The position numbers and the translations under genes were made by a program. A stretch of 64,000 nucleotides of DNA from an uncultured Prevotella sp. (GTDB lineage: Bacteria > Bacteroidota > Bacteroidia > Bacteroidales > Bacteroidaceae). The notes beneath the pieces are model-generated. The model made no database searches and was not told where the DNA came from. It saw only the letters and a program-made list of their open reading frames with translations. The stretch lies in assembly GCA_944319935.1 (NCBI GenBank), contig CALUFM010000010.1, forward strand, positions 1-64,000, read 5' to 3'. This document shows, piece after piece, positions 17,725 through 28,400 of this stretch (its first letter is position 1; each line of letters opens with the position of its first letter).

Positions 17725-19245
17725 ATGAAGAAACATTTATTCATTTTCTCGCTTACGATGGCGGCATTGGCGGCCAACGCACAGACCAAGCAACCGGCGA
17801 CAATAACCACCTACAAGCCGGCCGACCTGGAAACAGTGCTTTACTGCGTGTCTGAAAACGGCAAATACGCCGCCGGCGACTTCGGAGGCGTGGCCCTGCT
17901 CGACCTTGAAACAGGCGAAAAGGAAGTACACCTGTACGAGTCACCCGTAGGAGGAGAGTCAGCGGGCGTGACCGCCAAGGGCGTAACCAACGACGGAACA
18001 ATAGTCGGGACGTTCGGTTATGACATTTCGTCACCCGGCGCAATACTGAAAAAAGGCTCTGACGAATGGGAGTACCTGCCTGTGCCCTAAGGCTGCGGCA
18101 ACACCGAGTATTGCCCGCAAGGGGTAACACCTGACGGCAAATACATAGCCGGATACGCGTCAAGCATAACCGAAGGAATGTATGTTCCGGTAATATGGAC
18201 GCTGCAAGACGACGGCTCATACACGGCCGAGGTAATCGCCCACCCGACAGAAGACCTTATGGGACTGAAGCCGCAAATGGCCATCCTGTATGGCATCAGC
18301 AACGACGGCACACGCGCTTACGGCATACTGAGAGACTTCACCGGCTTCTACTCCCTGGGAGTAATCTACAAGAAAGACGCCAACGGCGCGTGGACTTACC
18401 AGACAGTGGGCCAAGACTGGCTTGTCAAGGACGAGAGCAAAAAGCCTGGAGCATACCCTGTTTACGAAGACTACGTAACCGCTGAAGCGGGCACTCCGGA
18501 ATGGTATGAGCAAGACGCGAACTACGCTTACGCCATAATGGACTGGAACGCAGCCCTCAACGAATATGTATATACAGGCACATCACCGTCACAGCAAATC
18601 TTGGTAAACCAGAACAGCATCAGCGGCAACGGCAAGTACATGGTTATGTCAACGCCTGACGACGCCCGCCGCTACAACACCGAGGACGGCACGTTCATCG
18701 CCCTTCCCGGCACCTCAGGCCAAGTGACGACCGGCATCACCAACAACGGCGACGTACTCATGGCGTCACCAATCGGCTCGCCCTACCGCACAGCTTCATA
18801 CTGCCCCAACAGCGAGGCAATGGACGGCACAACAGGCCTCATGACATGGCTGAACAACAACTACGCCGTGCAATACGCCGAGGGGACAGACGGCACACAG
18901 GGACTGGGCACATGCTGCACAACGCCTGACGGCCAGACCATCGTTGGCTGGAACAACCCGCAGTCCTTAGGCATGTACTACGTAAGCACCGTGGTACAAC
19001 TCGGCGTGGGCAAGCCCGTAGGCATCGATAACGTGACAAGCAGCACGCAAGAGCCTACCATCGAGAACGGCGTTCTCTACATACCCGAAGGCGAGGCCTC
19101 GGTAAGCGTTTACGCCACAAACGGCAGCCAGATGGCCAGCTTCACCGCAACGGGCAGCGTTGACCTGTCAGGCTACAACACAGGCCTGACAATCGTAAAG
19201 GTAAAGACTGGCAAGCTGACGCAGACATTCAAGGTGACCCTGTAA
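17725..19245 (+). pseudogene. Secreted repeat protein gene interrupted by an in-frame TAA
   Basis: One reading frame of about 506 codons is split by TAA at 18088-18090; both parts are in the same frame with no shift. The front part has a signal peptide (MKKHLFIFSLTMAALAANAQ) and NDGTIVGTFGYD. The codons after the stop continue smoothly (GVTPDGKYIAGYASS), and more such units follow (SNDGTRAYGIL, TTPDGQTIVGW). These DG-xxxxG units recall beta-propeller-like repeats. The C-terminus (SVSVYATNGSQMASF ... GLTIVKVKTGKL) resembles a short sorting domain. It could be a true nonsense mutation, a sequencing error or, less likely, readthrough. An ATG at 18178 could restart but would lack a signal peptide. 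Function unknown. Confidence 0.8.
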
Positions 19246-19276
19246 CCAGCACAGACGAAAATAACAACCGCAAAAC

Positions 19277-19314
19277 AAGAAGGCCGGGGACAACAGTTCC
19301 CGGCCTTCTTTCGT
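19277..19314 (+). terminator. Intrinsic terminator
   Basis: AAGAAGGCCGGGGA / TTCCCGGCCTTCTT (19277-19290 with 19297-19310), then TCGTTT. It lies about 30 nt after the stop of the interrupted gene, which suggests that the gene was recently functional. Confidence 0.85.
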
Positions 19315-19414
19315 TTAACCACGAACCAACAACCAGGCCGCACAAGGGCCATCTTTGCTTTTGCACGAATTGCCTTAGGCTTATACGTGTATGCGCCTGA
19401 TTTCCAACATATTG

Positions 19415-19498
19415 CAATTCATGGCCTTTTGTGCTGCAAAAGGCCGCGAATGACAACACGAAACGCCGTCTTTCACATCGCGTTTTGCCGCCTTTCAG
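19415..19498. repeat. F1 multi-hairpin repeat, decayed copy
   Basis: Units TTCATGGCCTTTTGTGCTGC, AAAAGGCCGCGAATGAC and CGCGTTTTGCCGCCTTTC can be read between 19415 and 19498. This fits the family seen at 35157 and 30143. Confidence 0.6.
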
Positions 19499-19886
19499 GG
19501 TTCATCCGCAAACCTTTTGGATGGTACATAAAAGCCTATCTTGTCCCCGAAGGGGGCAAACTCAGCTTAACCGCCGGTGGAGTGAGCGCGGCGAACGTAA
19601 CCTGCGGTAAGTCGAAACTACTCCAACCGTCCCCGAAGGGGGCGAATGGCGTGTTGGGTTATGCGGTGGCGGGTTCTTACGGTTATGCGGTATGTCCGTA
19701 TACCCCAATAACCGTATAACCTTACAACCTTACAACCGTAAATGCCGTTCGCCCTCTTCGAGGACGATATTATTTGCGCATACATGCCGCAAGTTGCGCT
19801 TCGCTTCACATGCGGTTAAGCAACGTTGGACGTCTTCGACGCCCTGTTGACGTAAAAAATCTTACACCAGAACTGCGGATGAGCCA
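19499..19886. mobile_element. MITE-like element, copy 1 (no transposase)
   Basis: The block 19627-19882 matches 58947-59200 in direct orientation over about 250 nt. Outer ends GTTCATCCGCA (19499) and the complement at 19870-19886 (CTGCGGATGAGCC) form short terminal inverted repeats. Inside, CCGTCCCCGAAGGGGGCGAA pairs with TTCGCCCTCTTCGAGGACG (19748-19766), so a transcript would fold. No reading frame is conserved between copies. It is probably a non-autonomous element or a structured repeat. Confidence 0.6.
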
Positions 19887-20173
19887 CATTCTTCATAATA
19901 TGACCGTTTTTATCGTTCATTAATTAACGCCAGTTCGGCATAAGATTTGTTTATCTACAAATATTACAAGCCGCCGCCGTAGGGGCAGACCGGTGTGTCT
20001 GCCCTTCATCTCACCCCTGCCGCATTTGTCAGGGCAGACACACGGGTCTGCCCCTGCTTTAAATTTGCAGTCCATTTACATAATATAGGCGGCGCATTTG
20101 TGCGGGACATCATGGCTCATTCGCAATAAAACCCGCCGCAAACGGAACTGCGGATATGCCATAATTCTTATAC
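19887..20173. repeat. Gene-free stretch with a 25-bp palindrome (19981-20055)
   Basis: Arms AGGGGCAGACCGGTGTGTCT (continuing to 20005) and its complement at 20031-20055 differ at one of 25 positions, with a 25-nt loop. Flanking fragments GGCTCATTCGCA (20113) and AACTGCGGATATGCC (20142) resemble the ends of the MITE-like element, so this area may hold nested remains. Confidence 0.7.
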
Positions 20174-20668
20174 CTACCTAACGTTAAGAACCATATCACC
20201 CTCACCTGAAGGATAAGTTACAATAAAAGAGTTGGTTTCGCCACAAGCGTTCAGCGTTACGTTATACGTACCTGGCTGCAACGGTCCTATTTCATAGGAA
20301 ACATCAAAAGGACATATACAATTACAAGAATTGTCGGTTTCCGCCTCCGTTACAATAATATCGTTGCCGCGCCGTGAAACATCAACATCAATAACCTCGG
20401 AGCAACAATTAAACAAGGCGTTGGTGTGCCTTATGAATACGTAGCCGTCGTTCCGGCAGGTATATTCCACACTTTCGTCGAAGCCGGGAAAGGCTGTTGT
20501 GGCTTCCGCACGGCTTTGAACCTGCTCACCGGTTTTGCAACCAGTGGCGTAAACATTCCTCACAGCCAAAGACCCGTCTGTGCCAGCGTCGCCGTCATCG
20601 CTGCTGCAACCAGCAAGACTCATAAACAGGAGAGTCAAACAAAACAATAAAAACTTATTCTTCACCAT
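20174..20668 (-). CDS. Cys-rich lipoprotein, unknown function
   Basis: A 164-aa product with a lipoprotein signal (lipobox LAGC, Cys near 20) followed by SSDDGD, a charged stretch after the lipid Cys. The mature part has several Cys: CCS in the middle, then CNCICPF and NACGE near the C-terminus. It ends in a beta-rich segment (YEIGPLQPGTYNVTLNA). I do not recognise the family. The start at 20668 (MVKNKFLLF) puts the signal in the normal place. It lies downstream of the susCDEF terminator, so it is probably expressed separately. Confidence 0.75.
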   Translation of the reverse strand: MVKNKFLLFCLTLLFMSLAGCSSDDGDAGTDGSLAVRNVYATGCKTGEQVQSRAEATTAFPGFDESVEYTCRNDGYVFIRHTNALFNCCSEVIDVDVSRRGNDIIVTEAETDNSCNCICPFDVSYEIGPLQPGTYNVTLNACGETNSFIVTYPSGEGDMVLNVR

Positions 20669-20702
20669 GGCAATCATATTTTACAATGAAATAAAACAAG
20701 CT

Positions 20703-20739
20703 AAAAAAACCTCTTGCGTGAACTGTCACGCAAGAGGTT
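20703..20739 (-). terminator. Intrinsic terminator of susCDEF
   Basis: On the minus strand AACCTCTTGCGTGA-CAGT-TCACGCAAGAGGTT (perfect 14-bp stem) followed by seven T. It lies 24 nt after the susF-like stop. Confidence 0.95.
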
Positions 20740-20762
20740 GGTATAACAAAGTCACGTAAGAC

Positions 20763-22214
20763 TTATTCAGCGACAAAAAGGTATTCGCCCGTTATGTCGT
20801 TGAAGTAAACGTCATAGGTACCTGCGGGCACGGTGATGTTACCGCCGCCAGCTACGCCCTGACCATAGTTCAGCACAGAGATGTCAGCGTCGTCACCCCA
20901 GTTGACGTCCCATTTTCCGTCAACGCGGAACTTGAGGCCGCCGTCGGTTGCGATTGTGGCATGCACGTACCAGTTGTGCGGCGTCACCTGCGCCATCACT
21001 ACGTCAGCACCATCGGCCCAGCCCGTGAAGTCGCCCACAAGGCCCATCGAGGCATACTCAGCCGGAGCTTGGTTGTCGAGCTTCGTCCACGTGTAGGTCA
21101 TCGTGCCCATGTCGATGGTGAGGGTGTAATACTCGCCCGTCGTGGGAGGTACGATGTTGTCAGCACCGTTGCTGGCGTTAGAGACGATTTTGCCTGAAGC
21201 CACCGCGCCTACGCCCTTCTCGGCTCCGTAAGCTCCGTCCCAGTTGCCGACACTTGAACTCGGCCAGAACTTCAGGTCGCCGTCCCACTTGGTGGTGTAG
21301 CTCTGCACGGTGGTAGATGTCGGATAGAACGCGCAGTTCGTGTCGTTAGTCCATCCCTGCATTGCGCCTACGATGTAATACGTGGCGGCCACCTTCTCGA
21401 TGGTGTAGGTATAGTCAATCATGTTGATGGTCATGCGGTAGAAGCCGGCCTCAAGTATGCGCCCGGCCTGCGGATTGTCCGTAGTGAGCGTGCCGCTCAT
21501 CGACGTGTCGCCGTCTTGGGCAACGCCTACTATGCCGTCAACGCCTACATGCTCGATGTCGCCGCTGTCGTAGTTGTTCTGCGGAACTATCTTCCAATAG
21601 CAGTCGGCATCGGCCGAGAACGTAACGGTGAACACGGGGTCGTCGTAAACGTCAGCACCGGAGTGGCTGAACTGGATGGGCGTGCCCTTGAACCAGTCGG
21701 TCATGTTGCCCACGATGTAATATCCGCTGGCGATGAACGGGGCTTCTGGCGTGGCCACTACTGAGATTTGACCGGCGTCAACGAGGAAAGCCTGGCCGTT
21801 GAGCATGATGTTTGAATACACCTGCGCAGACATTGTGCGGGCTTCAGGACGCTTGCCGTAGAACGTCTCGATGGCCGACTGCAGCTCGGCCTTGGCCACG
21901 CGGCCTTGCGCGTCAACATTGAGGGTGAGCTTCTCAGCCGAGGCGTTGTCTGACGGGAGCAGCTCCATGCGAGTGTTGCTTACAGTAGCTCCTTCGGGCA
22001 ATGAAGCCTGTGAGAGCGTCAAAACCTGTACTCTGTCGCCTGTAACGGCGGCAAGGTCGATGGCTGAAGTCGCCGAAGCAGTGTATCCCGGCAGTGTCAC
22101 CGCCTCTTCCTGCGGGTTAGTCTGCGGGCTTGCCCAGTCGGCAAAGTCGTCGTCGCAAGAGACGAACGTCAACGCCGAGACGAGCAGACCGCCTAAAAAC
22201 AATATCTTTTTCAT
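20763..22214 (-). CDS. susF: SusF-like surface starch-binding lipoprotein
   Basis: A 483-aa outer-surface lipoprotein (lipobox TFVSC). It has a SusE-type N-terminal domain, then three carbohydrate-binding modules. Each starts with a related strand: YYIVGNMTDW, YYIVGAMQGW and MGLVGDFTGW. Aromatic residues at the expected starch-contact positions are present. SusF homologues hold starch near the transporter but are not enzymes. The start at 22214 (MKKILFLGG) was chosen because the upstream frame is translated repeat. It is last in the susC-D-E-F order. A 34-nt inverted repeat lies between it and susE. Confidence 0.88.
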   Translation of the reverse strand: MKKILFLGGLLVSALTFVSCDDDFADWASPQTNPQEEAVTLPGYTASATSAIDLAAVTGDRVQVLTLSQASLPEGATVSNTRMELLPSDNASAEKLTLNVDAQGRVAKAELQSAIETFYGKRPEARTMSAQVYSNIMLNGQAFLVDAGQISVVATPEAPFIASGYYIVGNMTDWFKGTPIQFSHSGADVYDDPVFTVTFSADADCYWKIVPQNNYDSGDIEHVGVDGIVGVAQDGDTSMSGTLTTDNPQAGRILEAGFYRMTINMIDYTYTIEKVAATYYIVGAMQGWTNDTNCAFYPTSTTVQSYTTKWDGDLKFWPSSSVGNWDGAYGAEKGVGAVASGKIVSNASNGADNIVPPTTGEYYTLTIDMGTMTYTWTKLDNQAPAEYASMGLVGDFTGWADGADVVMAQVTPHNWYVHATIATDGGLKFRVDGKWDVNWGDDADISVLNYGQGVAGGGNITVPAGTYDVYFNDITGEYLFVAE

Positions 22215-22255
22215 AATCGTTTTCGATTTTATGGTTTTACAGTTTTGGGTTATCT

Positions 22256-22378
22256 GGCTATGAGGTTGTAAGGCTTTACGGTTATAAGGGCTTACGGTAT
22301 TACGGTTTTTGACTTTTGATTTACAACCGTCCATTGCCTTCCGACCGTATAACCGCATAGCCTTAAAACCTCATGACC
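22256..22378. repeat. Inverted repeat of GGTTATAAGG units between susE and susF
   Basis: The arm at 22256-22289 (GGCTATGAGGTTGTAAGGCT and onward) pairs imperfectly with 22345-22378 (CCGTATAACCGCATAGCC...). The units TTACGGTTAT and AACCGTAT also occur in the MITE-like elements near 19700 and 59000. It may trim expression of susF relative to susE. Confidence 0.7.
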
Positions 22379-22386
22379 AATGAAAA

Positions 22387-23568
22387 TCACTCTACACGAC
22401 CAGTGTCGTAGTCGAAGTTGACGATGAGTTTCTGGCCAACCTTGCAGTTTACAGAGTATTCGGCACCTACATTCTTGCTCCAGTTATCAGGAATGTCCCT
22501 GTCACGCCAATACAAATCGCCGTTGTACAGGGTGAACTCTGTGCGCCACCAGTCTAAGCCAGGCACCTTGATGTAAGCGCGAAGCTCGCCTGCGGCAACG
22601 AATGCGGGCGATGTCCATTCGCCGCTTGCGTCGGCAGGAGCGGCAAGTGCCATGTTCGGGTCGCCGTCAATCCAGTCGCCGGTGCCGTAAGCCGGCGCGC
22701 CTGTCAGGTAAGCCGCACCCGGATAAACGGTGAGCTGGCTGTTGAGAATGTTGTTGGCAACAGAAGCCGTGAAGTGAAGCACGTACCATCCAGGATTTGC
22801 GAAGGCGATGCCGCCGTCGGCAGCCTCGCTGACACCTGCGCCAGCCTGGTCGTCAATGGTCGTTGTCAAGGCGTAGCCGTTGGTCTGTCCGTCGGCGTCG
22901 CCCCATGTGAGCGATGCACCTTCAGCCATGTAAACCATGCCGTACCACTGGCCCGCAAGGCCGAATACGGGAGCAAGTTCCTTGCCTTCAGTGCCGCCGT
23001 GGATTGAAGAGGCTGCGACATAAACCACCTTCGGCATCTCGGCGATGTAAGATACGACCACTGGCAGGGTGATTACGTTAGAATAGCAATAGCTGTCTGC
23101 GGCGTTGGCCACATGCGCGGCGAGGCGCAAGTATACCTGAAGCACCTTGCCTGACGGGTCTGCGCCGTTGTTTTCTGTCTGATAAAGCTTGACGATGGCG
23201 TTGTTAAGCTCGGCAGCGTCAACGTCCATGTTGGCATGTGTGTAAGGACTCATGAGCGTAGCATAGTTGATGCCTTCCGGTACTTCGGCACCCGTAACCT
23301 GCGTGAAGGCCGAGTTGAGAGACACTTGCACCTCGTATGTCGTCACCACGGGGAAGCCATAGTCGGGCTGAGACGTCGTGAGATTGACGCTTTCAGAGTT
23401 GGCCAAGTCGTAGACATTGCTCTCGGCGTAAGCCGGAGTGTTGAGTACGAACGATGTCGGATGCTGCAACGTCGGGTTGTCGTCAGTGTCTGTCTCGCAT
23501 GAAGCCATGAACGGAAGCACCGCCAAAGCCAACGCCGGGACAAACAGGCTCTTTATAATATTTTTCAT
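22387..23568 (-). CDS. susE: SusE-like surface starch-binding lipoprotein
   Basis: A 393-aa lipoprotein (lipobox FMASC) with a SusE N-terminal Ig-like domain (PTSFVLNTPAYAESNVYDL) and two C-terminal binding modules (FGLAGQWYG and a last module ending KVGQKLIVNFDYDTG). It is about 90 residues shorter than the downstream SusF-like protein, which has one more module; this matches the SusE/SusF difference in other Bacteroidales. The start at 23568 (MKNIIKSLF) gives a clean signal. It follows susD by 120 nt. Confidence 0.88.
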   Translation of the reverse strand: MKNIIKSLFVPALALAVLPFMASCETDTDDNPTLQHPTSFVLNTPAYAESNVYDLANSESVNLTTSQPDYGFPVVTTYEVQVSLNSAFTQVTGAEVPEGINYATLMSPYTHANMDVDAAELNNAIVKLYQTENNGADPSGKVLQVYLRLAAHVANAADSYCYSNVITLPVVVSYIAEMPKVVYVAASSIHGGTEGKELAPVFGLAGQWYGMVYMAEGASLTWGDADGQTNGYALTTTIDDQAGAGVSEAADGGIAFANPGWYVLHFTASVANNILNSQLTVYPGAAYLTGAPAYGTGDWIDGDPNMALAAPADASGEWTSPAFVAAGELRAYIKVPGLDWWRTEFTLYNGDLYWRDRDIPDNWSKNVGAEYSVNCKVGQKLIVNFDYDTGRVE

Positions 23569-23688
23569 GTTCGTTTCTCGTTTAAAGTTATTATTATTTT
23601 CCGGAAAAGCTGAGAGAGCAAGGAGAACAGGGAACTTAGGGAAACACAGGAACCTCATCTCCTCACTTTCTCACCCCATCACCTTATA

Positions 23689-25368
23689 TCAATATTCCTC
23701 GTTCTGTTTGAGGTTCTTGTTGTTCAGAAGCTCGTCATACGGTATCGGGTAAACGTTGAAGTGTGAGTCCACCGATGTTCCGTTGGGCGTTCCGCCCTTC
23801 CAGTCCCACAAGTACGCGCTGCCCGTGAAGCGGTTGAAGCGCACAAGGTCGCTGCGGCGACGGCCTTCAACGTAGAACTCGCGGCACCATTCGTCGAGGA
23901 TGTCCTCCTCGCTGGTGACAATCAGCTTGGCTGCTCTGGCGCGGTTGCGGATTACGTCAATGTCAGCCTGGGCGTCGCTAAGGTTGCCGCTCAAACGCCA
24001 CTTGGCCTCGGCACGGGTAAGGTAAGCCTCGGCAAGGCGGAACAGGGGGATGTCCACATCGGGATACTCCGTCTGGTCGTGAGTAGGCTGGAGGTCAGAG
24101 CGGTGGTTGTCCCACTTCACTATCGACGCACCGTTTGTGAAGGCTGTGATGGCCTCAGGATAAAGCGTGCGTACACCGCCGCCGCGACCTGCGTAGAACA
24201 AGGCGCGCTTGTCACCGGCCTTAGCGACAATCTGAGCCGTAGAAGAGCCGTCCTGCTGGTCAAGAGCCATTATGTCAGCCTCAGTTGCGCCGTCAGGTGC
24301 AGCTTCCGTAGATATTGGGAAGTCTGACAATGTCGGGAAGAACTTCTGTACCAAAGCCCTGCGGGCGAACAAGCAAGCCCATCCGTTGGTCGTTCCCATG
24401 TTAGGCATGCCGGCGGTACGCATAGAGTTGACAACATACATCGCGCCGCTGTGGCAACGAATCTTCTGTCCGTCCTGACGTATCGGCAGGATGATTTCCT
24501 TCATCGCCTCGGGGTTCTCGTCGTTGTCAGCCATGAACACCTGCTGATAGCCAGAATATCCGTTCTTCTCCTTGGTTGCAAGTCCGTAGTTGCTGTTGCC
24601 TATGAGGAGGTCGCAATAGTCGATTGCCTTCTGGTAATCCTTTACAGCTCCCTTCGTATAAACGGCGGAATTGAGAGCCAAGCGGGCGTGAAGCATGTAA
24701 GCCGCGCCACGGTCGGCACGTCCAAAGTTCTGGGCGTTGCAGAAAGAACCAGCCTCAGCCATGAGCGGCTCAATCTCCGTAAGCTCGTTGTCAAGCCATG
24801 TGTAGAGGTCAGGACCGCTGATTTCGGTGGGCAGCTCGGTGATGTTGAACTCTGTCTTGAACGGTGCCTTGCCGAACAAATCGAGCAGATACCAATAGTT
24901 CAAGGCGCGAAGGAAGCGCACCTCGGCACGATACTGGCTGTTCTCGGCATCGTCAGGCACTTGGCTCAGATAGCTGTTGAACAGCGTGATGTCGTATGTC
25001 AAACGGGTGTAGACCCACTGGGTGCGTGCGCTGCTCGAGTTCCACGATATGGTTGTGAACGGCGCAATGTCCTGGTTGTCCTGCCAAGCCCAAGCACATT
25101 CGTCGGTCATAAGCTCCTGGCAGTTGAACGTCGTGCGGTAGAAGCCAGACTCGCCCTCGTCCTCTATTCCGGCGAGGTCGGCGTTGCCGGCCGGGCCCTT
25201 CTGGCCTGTCACCCCGAGTGTGGAGTAGCATTTAGCCAAAAGTTCCATGTCTGAGGCACCTGGTTTTGACTGCGGGTCGATAGAACTGATGTTCAAGTCG
25301 TCCGCACAACCAGTCAAGCCGACTGTCAGCACGGCCGCAGTTATTGTGTTTAATAATATCTTTTTCAT
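23689..25368 (-). CDS. susD: SusD-family starch-binding lipoprotein (pair 1)
   Basis: A 559-aa surface lipoprotein (lipobox LTGC) that caps the SusC barrel and holds glycan. The N-terminal half has the helical TPR-like scaffold (AEVRFLRALNYWYLLDLFG, a SusD signature). The C-terminal half includes PLFRLAEAYLTRAEAKWR and REFYVEGRRRSDLVRFNRF, both typical. It follows susC1 by 36 nt and precedes susE, which together with the nearby enzymes points to starch as the ligand. Confidence 0.95.
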   Translation of the reverse strand: MKKILLNTITAAVLTVGLTGCADDLNISSIDPQSKPGASDMELLAKCYSTLGVTGQKGPAGNADLAGIEDEGESGFYRTTFNCQELMTDECAWAWQDNQDIAPFTTISWNSSSARTQWVYTRLTYDITLFNSYLSQVPDDAENSQYRAEVRFLRALNYWYLLDLFGKAPFKTEFNITELPTEISGPDLYTWLDNELTEIEPLMAEAGSFCNAQNFGRADRGAAYMLHARLALNSAVYTKGAVKDYQKAIDYCDLLIGNSNYGLATKEKNGYSGYQQVFMADNDENPEAMKEIILPIRQDGQKIRCHSGAMYVVNSMRTAGMPNMGTTNGWACLFARRALVQKFFPTLSDFPISTEAAPDGATEADIMALDQQDGSSTAQIVAKAGDKRALFYAGRGGGVRTLYPEAITAFTNGASIVKWDNHRSDLQPTHDQTEYPDVDIPLFRLAEAYLTRAEAKWRLSGNLSDAQADIDVIRNRARAAKLIVTSEEDILDEWCREFYVEGRRRSDLVRFNRFTGSAYLWDWKGGTPNGTSVDSHFNVYPIPYDELLNNKNLKQNEEY

Positions 25369-25404
25369 CGCTATGCTTTTTTAATTAGATTATATGTAAA
25401 AGCT

Positions 25405-28400
25405 TTAGAAGTTCAGGTTGACGCCAAGCTGGAAGCTCATTGGACGCGGATACGGGTTCTTGTCCACACCGCTTGAAACCTCCGGGTCAAGTCCGTCATA
25501 CTTGGTGATGATGAACGGATTCTGAACAGTGAAGTAAACACGGCCTGAGAAGTACTCCTGCTTGTTGTACTTCAGCAACGCCGGGAACGAGTAGCCGAGC
25601 GTAATGTTGGCGCACTTCAGGTAAGAAGCGTTGCGCACGAAGTAGTCGCTGAGCGCGATGTCGGCCATTCCGGTGAAGCCGAGGTCAACAGCGGCCTGCG
25701 TGGTGTTCGTGTAAATGCCGTGATGGTGAAGACCTGTCACGCTGACATTGGCCTTGTCAGAAAGGAAGTCATAGTAAACATAGTTGCCAAGGGCTGCACG
25801 GAACGACGCGCTCAAGTCCCAGTTCTTGTAAATGAACTTCGTGGTGAAGCCCATGTACACGTCAGCCGCGGGGCTGTGGTAGAAGTAACGGTCAGAGCTG
25901 TTGATTTGTTCGTCGCCGTTGCGGTCAACGTAAACGCCCTCGATAGGCTTGCCGTTGTCATCGTAAACCTGCTGGTAAACCCAGAACGAGTTGGCCGGCT
26001 GGCCTACGGTGTGAGCCTGCACGTAAGTGGTGTTACCACGTGAAGCCGTCGTGCCGGCAGGTACAAAATAGCCATCATCGCCGCCGATAAGCTCGGTTAT
26101 TTCGTTGTGGTTCCATGTAACGTTGTACTGGATGTCCCAAGTGAAGTCTTTTGTGACGATGGGTTTCGCGCCGATGGTGAACTCAACGCCGTAGTTCTCA
26201 AGCGAACCGATGTTCTGCGCCATGCGTGAAGCGAAGTTCATCAATGACGGCAGACGCACTTCCTGTATAAGGTCGGTGGTCTTGCGGTAGTAAGCGTCGA
26301 TGTTTGCCGTGATGCGGTTGTTGAGGAACGCGAAGTCAAGTCCGGCGTTCCATGTGGTCGTAGTCTCCCAAGTCAGGTCGGGGTTGTAGCGGTTCGGGCG
26401 CATAGTATAATAAGCGGTGTTACCGAACATGTACTGTGCGTACTGGTCGCTTACGGTGTAAAGCGGGGCATAGAGGAAGTCGCCTACGCTGTCGCCGAGG
26501 TCCTGCTGACCGGTCTGTCCCCAGCCGAGGCGGAGCTTGAACTCGTTCCACCACTTGAGGTTCTTCATGAATTTCTCGTCATTGATGCGCCATGCGAGGG
26601 CCACAGAGGGGAAGTAGCCCCACTTGTGTCCTTTGGCGAAGCGTGACGAACCGTCGGCACGGAACGTGGCGGTAAGCATGTATCGGTCAAGCAAAGTATA
26701 GTTCAAACGTCCGAAATAAGACACGAGCGAGTTGTGCGTAGCCCACTCCTGCTCAGACCTCAGCGTGCGGTTGTAAGACGTGTCGCCGGTATACGGGTCA
26801 ACACCGTTACCGAATCTGAAGCCGCTGCGGTGGTAGTGAGACTCCTCCGCGCCGGCCATGATGTCGATGTTGTGCGCGCCGAAGGTGTGCTGGTACTGCG
26901 CGTAAACATTGGCCGTGATGCTGTATTTGAAGTAACGTGTCAGCTTGTTGTAACCGAAGTAGTTGTCGTTCCACGAGTAAGGCGAGTTCTCGTCGTTCTG
27001 CCTCGTGTCGGTGTACTGTCCGCCATAGCTTGCGTGGATGTGCAAGTCCTCAAAGCCGTGAACCTTGTAGTCCATCTCCACGTTGCCCGTAAAGTCGTAA
27101 GAACGTGCTATGCTGCTTGTCTGGTTGATGTAAGCCAGCGGGTTCTGCGGCGAGTTCGGGTTCTTGGTGTAAAGCCATTCGGGGTCAGAGTAGTTGGCCT
27201 CCTGGCCGTTCTGGTAGTATCCGCCGAAGAACTGGCCTTTCGCGCCGTCATCATAAACGGGGCGTGTCGGGTCCATCGAGAGCGCGCCGCCTATGGCCGT
27301 GCCGCTGTCAACGTAGCGGTCCTTCTCTGTCATGAACTTGGCCGTGATGTTGAAGTTCAGGTGGTCGTCGAGGAACGACGGCGCAAGGTTCACAGAGGCG
27401 TTGAAACGCTTCATGTAAGAGTTCTTTATGATACCTTCATCGCTCTGGTAGCCTATTGACACGCGGTAGGGCATGTTCTTCAGTCCGCCCGTCACCGAGA
27501 GGTTGTGCGACGTACTCGGAGCTACGCGGAATATTTCGTCTTGCCAGTCGGTGTTGGCCGTTCCGAGTCCCGCCAGGCCGCTCTCGCCTTCAACGCGCGA
27601 GATGAGGGCGCGGTACTGGTCGCCGCTAAGCATCTTGTAACGCTTCTGCGTCGTAGAGATTGTAACGTCGCCGTTGTAAGAGAACTTGGGGCCTGTGCCC
27701 TTGCGTCCCTTCTTCGTGGTGATGATGATGACACCGTTAGACGCGCGCGAACCGTAGATGGCCGTGGCCGAGGCGTCCTTCAAGACGGTGAACGTCTCGA
27801 TGTCGTTCGGGTTAATCATGGCCATCACGTTGCTCATGCCGTCCGCCTTGTGGCTGTCGATGGTCAGTCCGTCGATTACAATCAACGGGTCGTTGATTGC
27901 GTTCAGCGACGAACCGCCACGGATGCGGATTTGCGCTTCCGCGCCCGGCGCACCGCCAGCGGTGATAACATCAACACCGGCCACCTTGCCCACGAGCATG
28001 TCTGACGCGCTGCTGGTGATACCCTTGCTCATGTCATCGGGCTTTACGGCCGTGACTGAACCGGTAAGGTCGTCCTTCTTGGCGCGGCCGTAACCTATGA
28101 CAACCACGTCAGAAAGCACCTCGGTGTCCTCTTGCAAGGTGACAACCATGTTAGCCGACACAGGCAGCTCCATCGTCTTGTATCCGATGTAAGACACCTG
28201 TATCTTGGCCCCCGGTGCGGCTTTGACGGCAAAATTACCGTCGAAGTCGGTAATGGTGCCGCCGTCTTGCCCTACGACACGGACGGTAGCTCCGATAATC
28301 GGCTCGCCGGAAGCATCTTTTACAACGCCTTTGACGTCACTCTGCGCAAAGGCACCTACAGATAGGAACAGCCCCAACAACAGGGACAAGATCCTAAAGG

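Noticed and set aside
18178..19245. Separate gene starting at 18178 after the TAA
   Set aside because: It would lack a signal peptide and the codons before it continue the same repeat pattern in the same frame, so it is part of the split gene.
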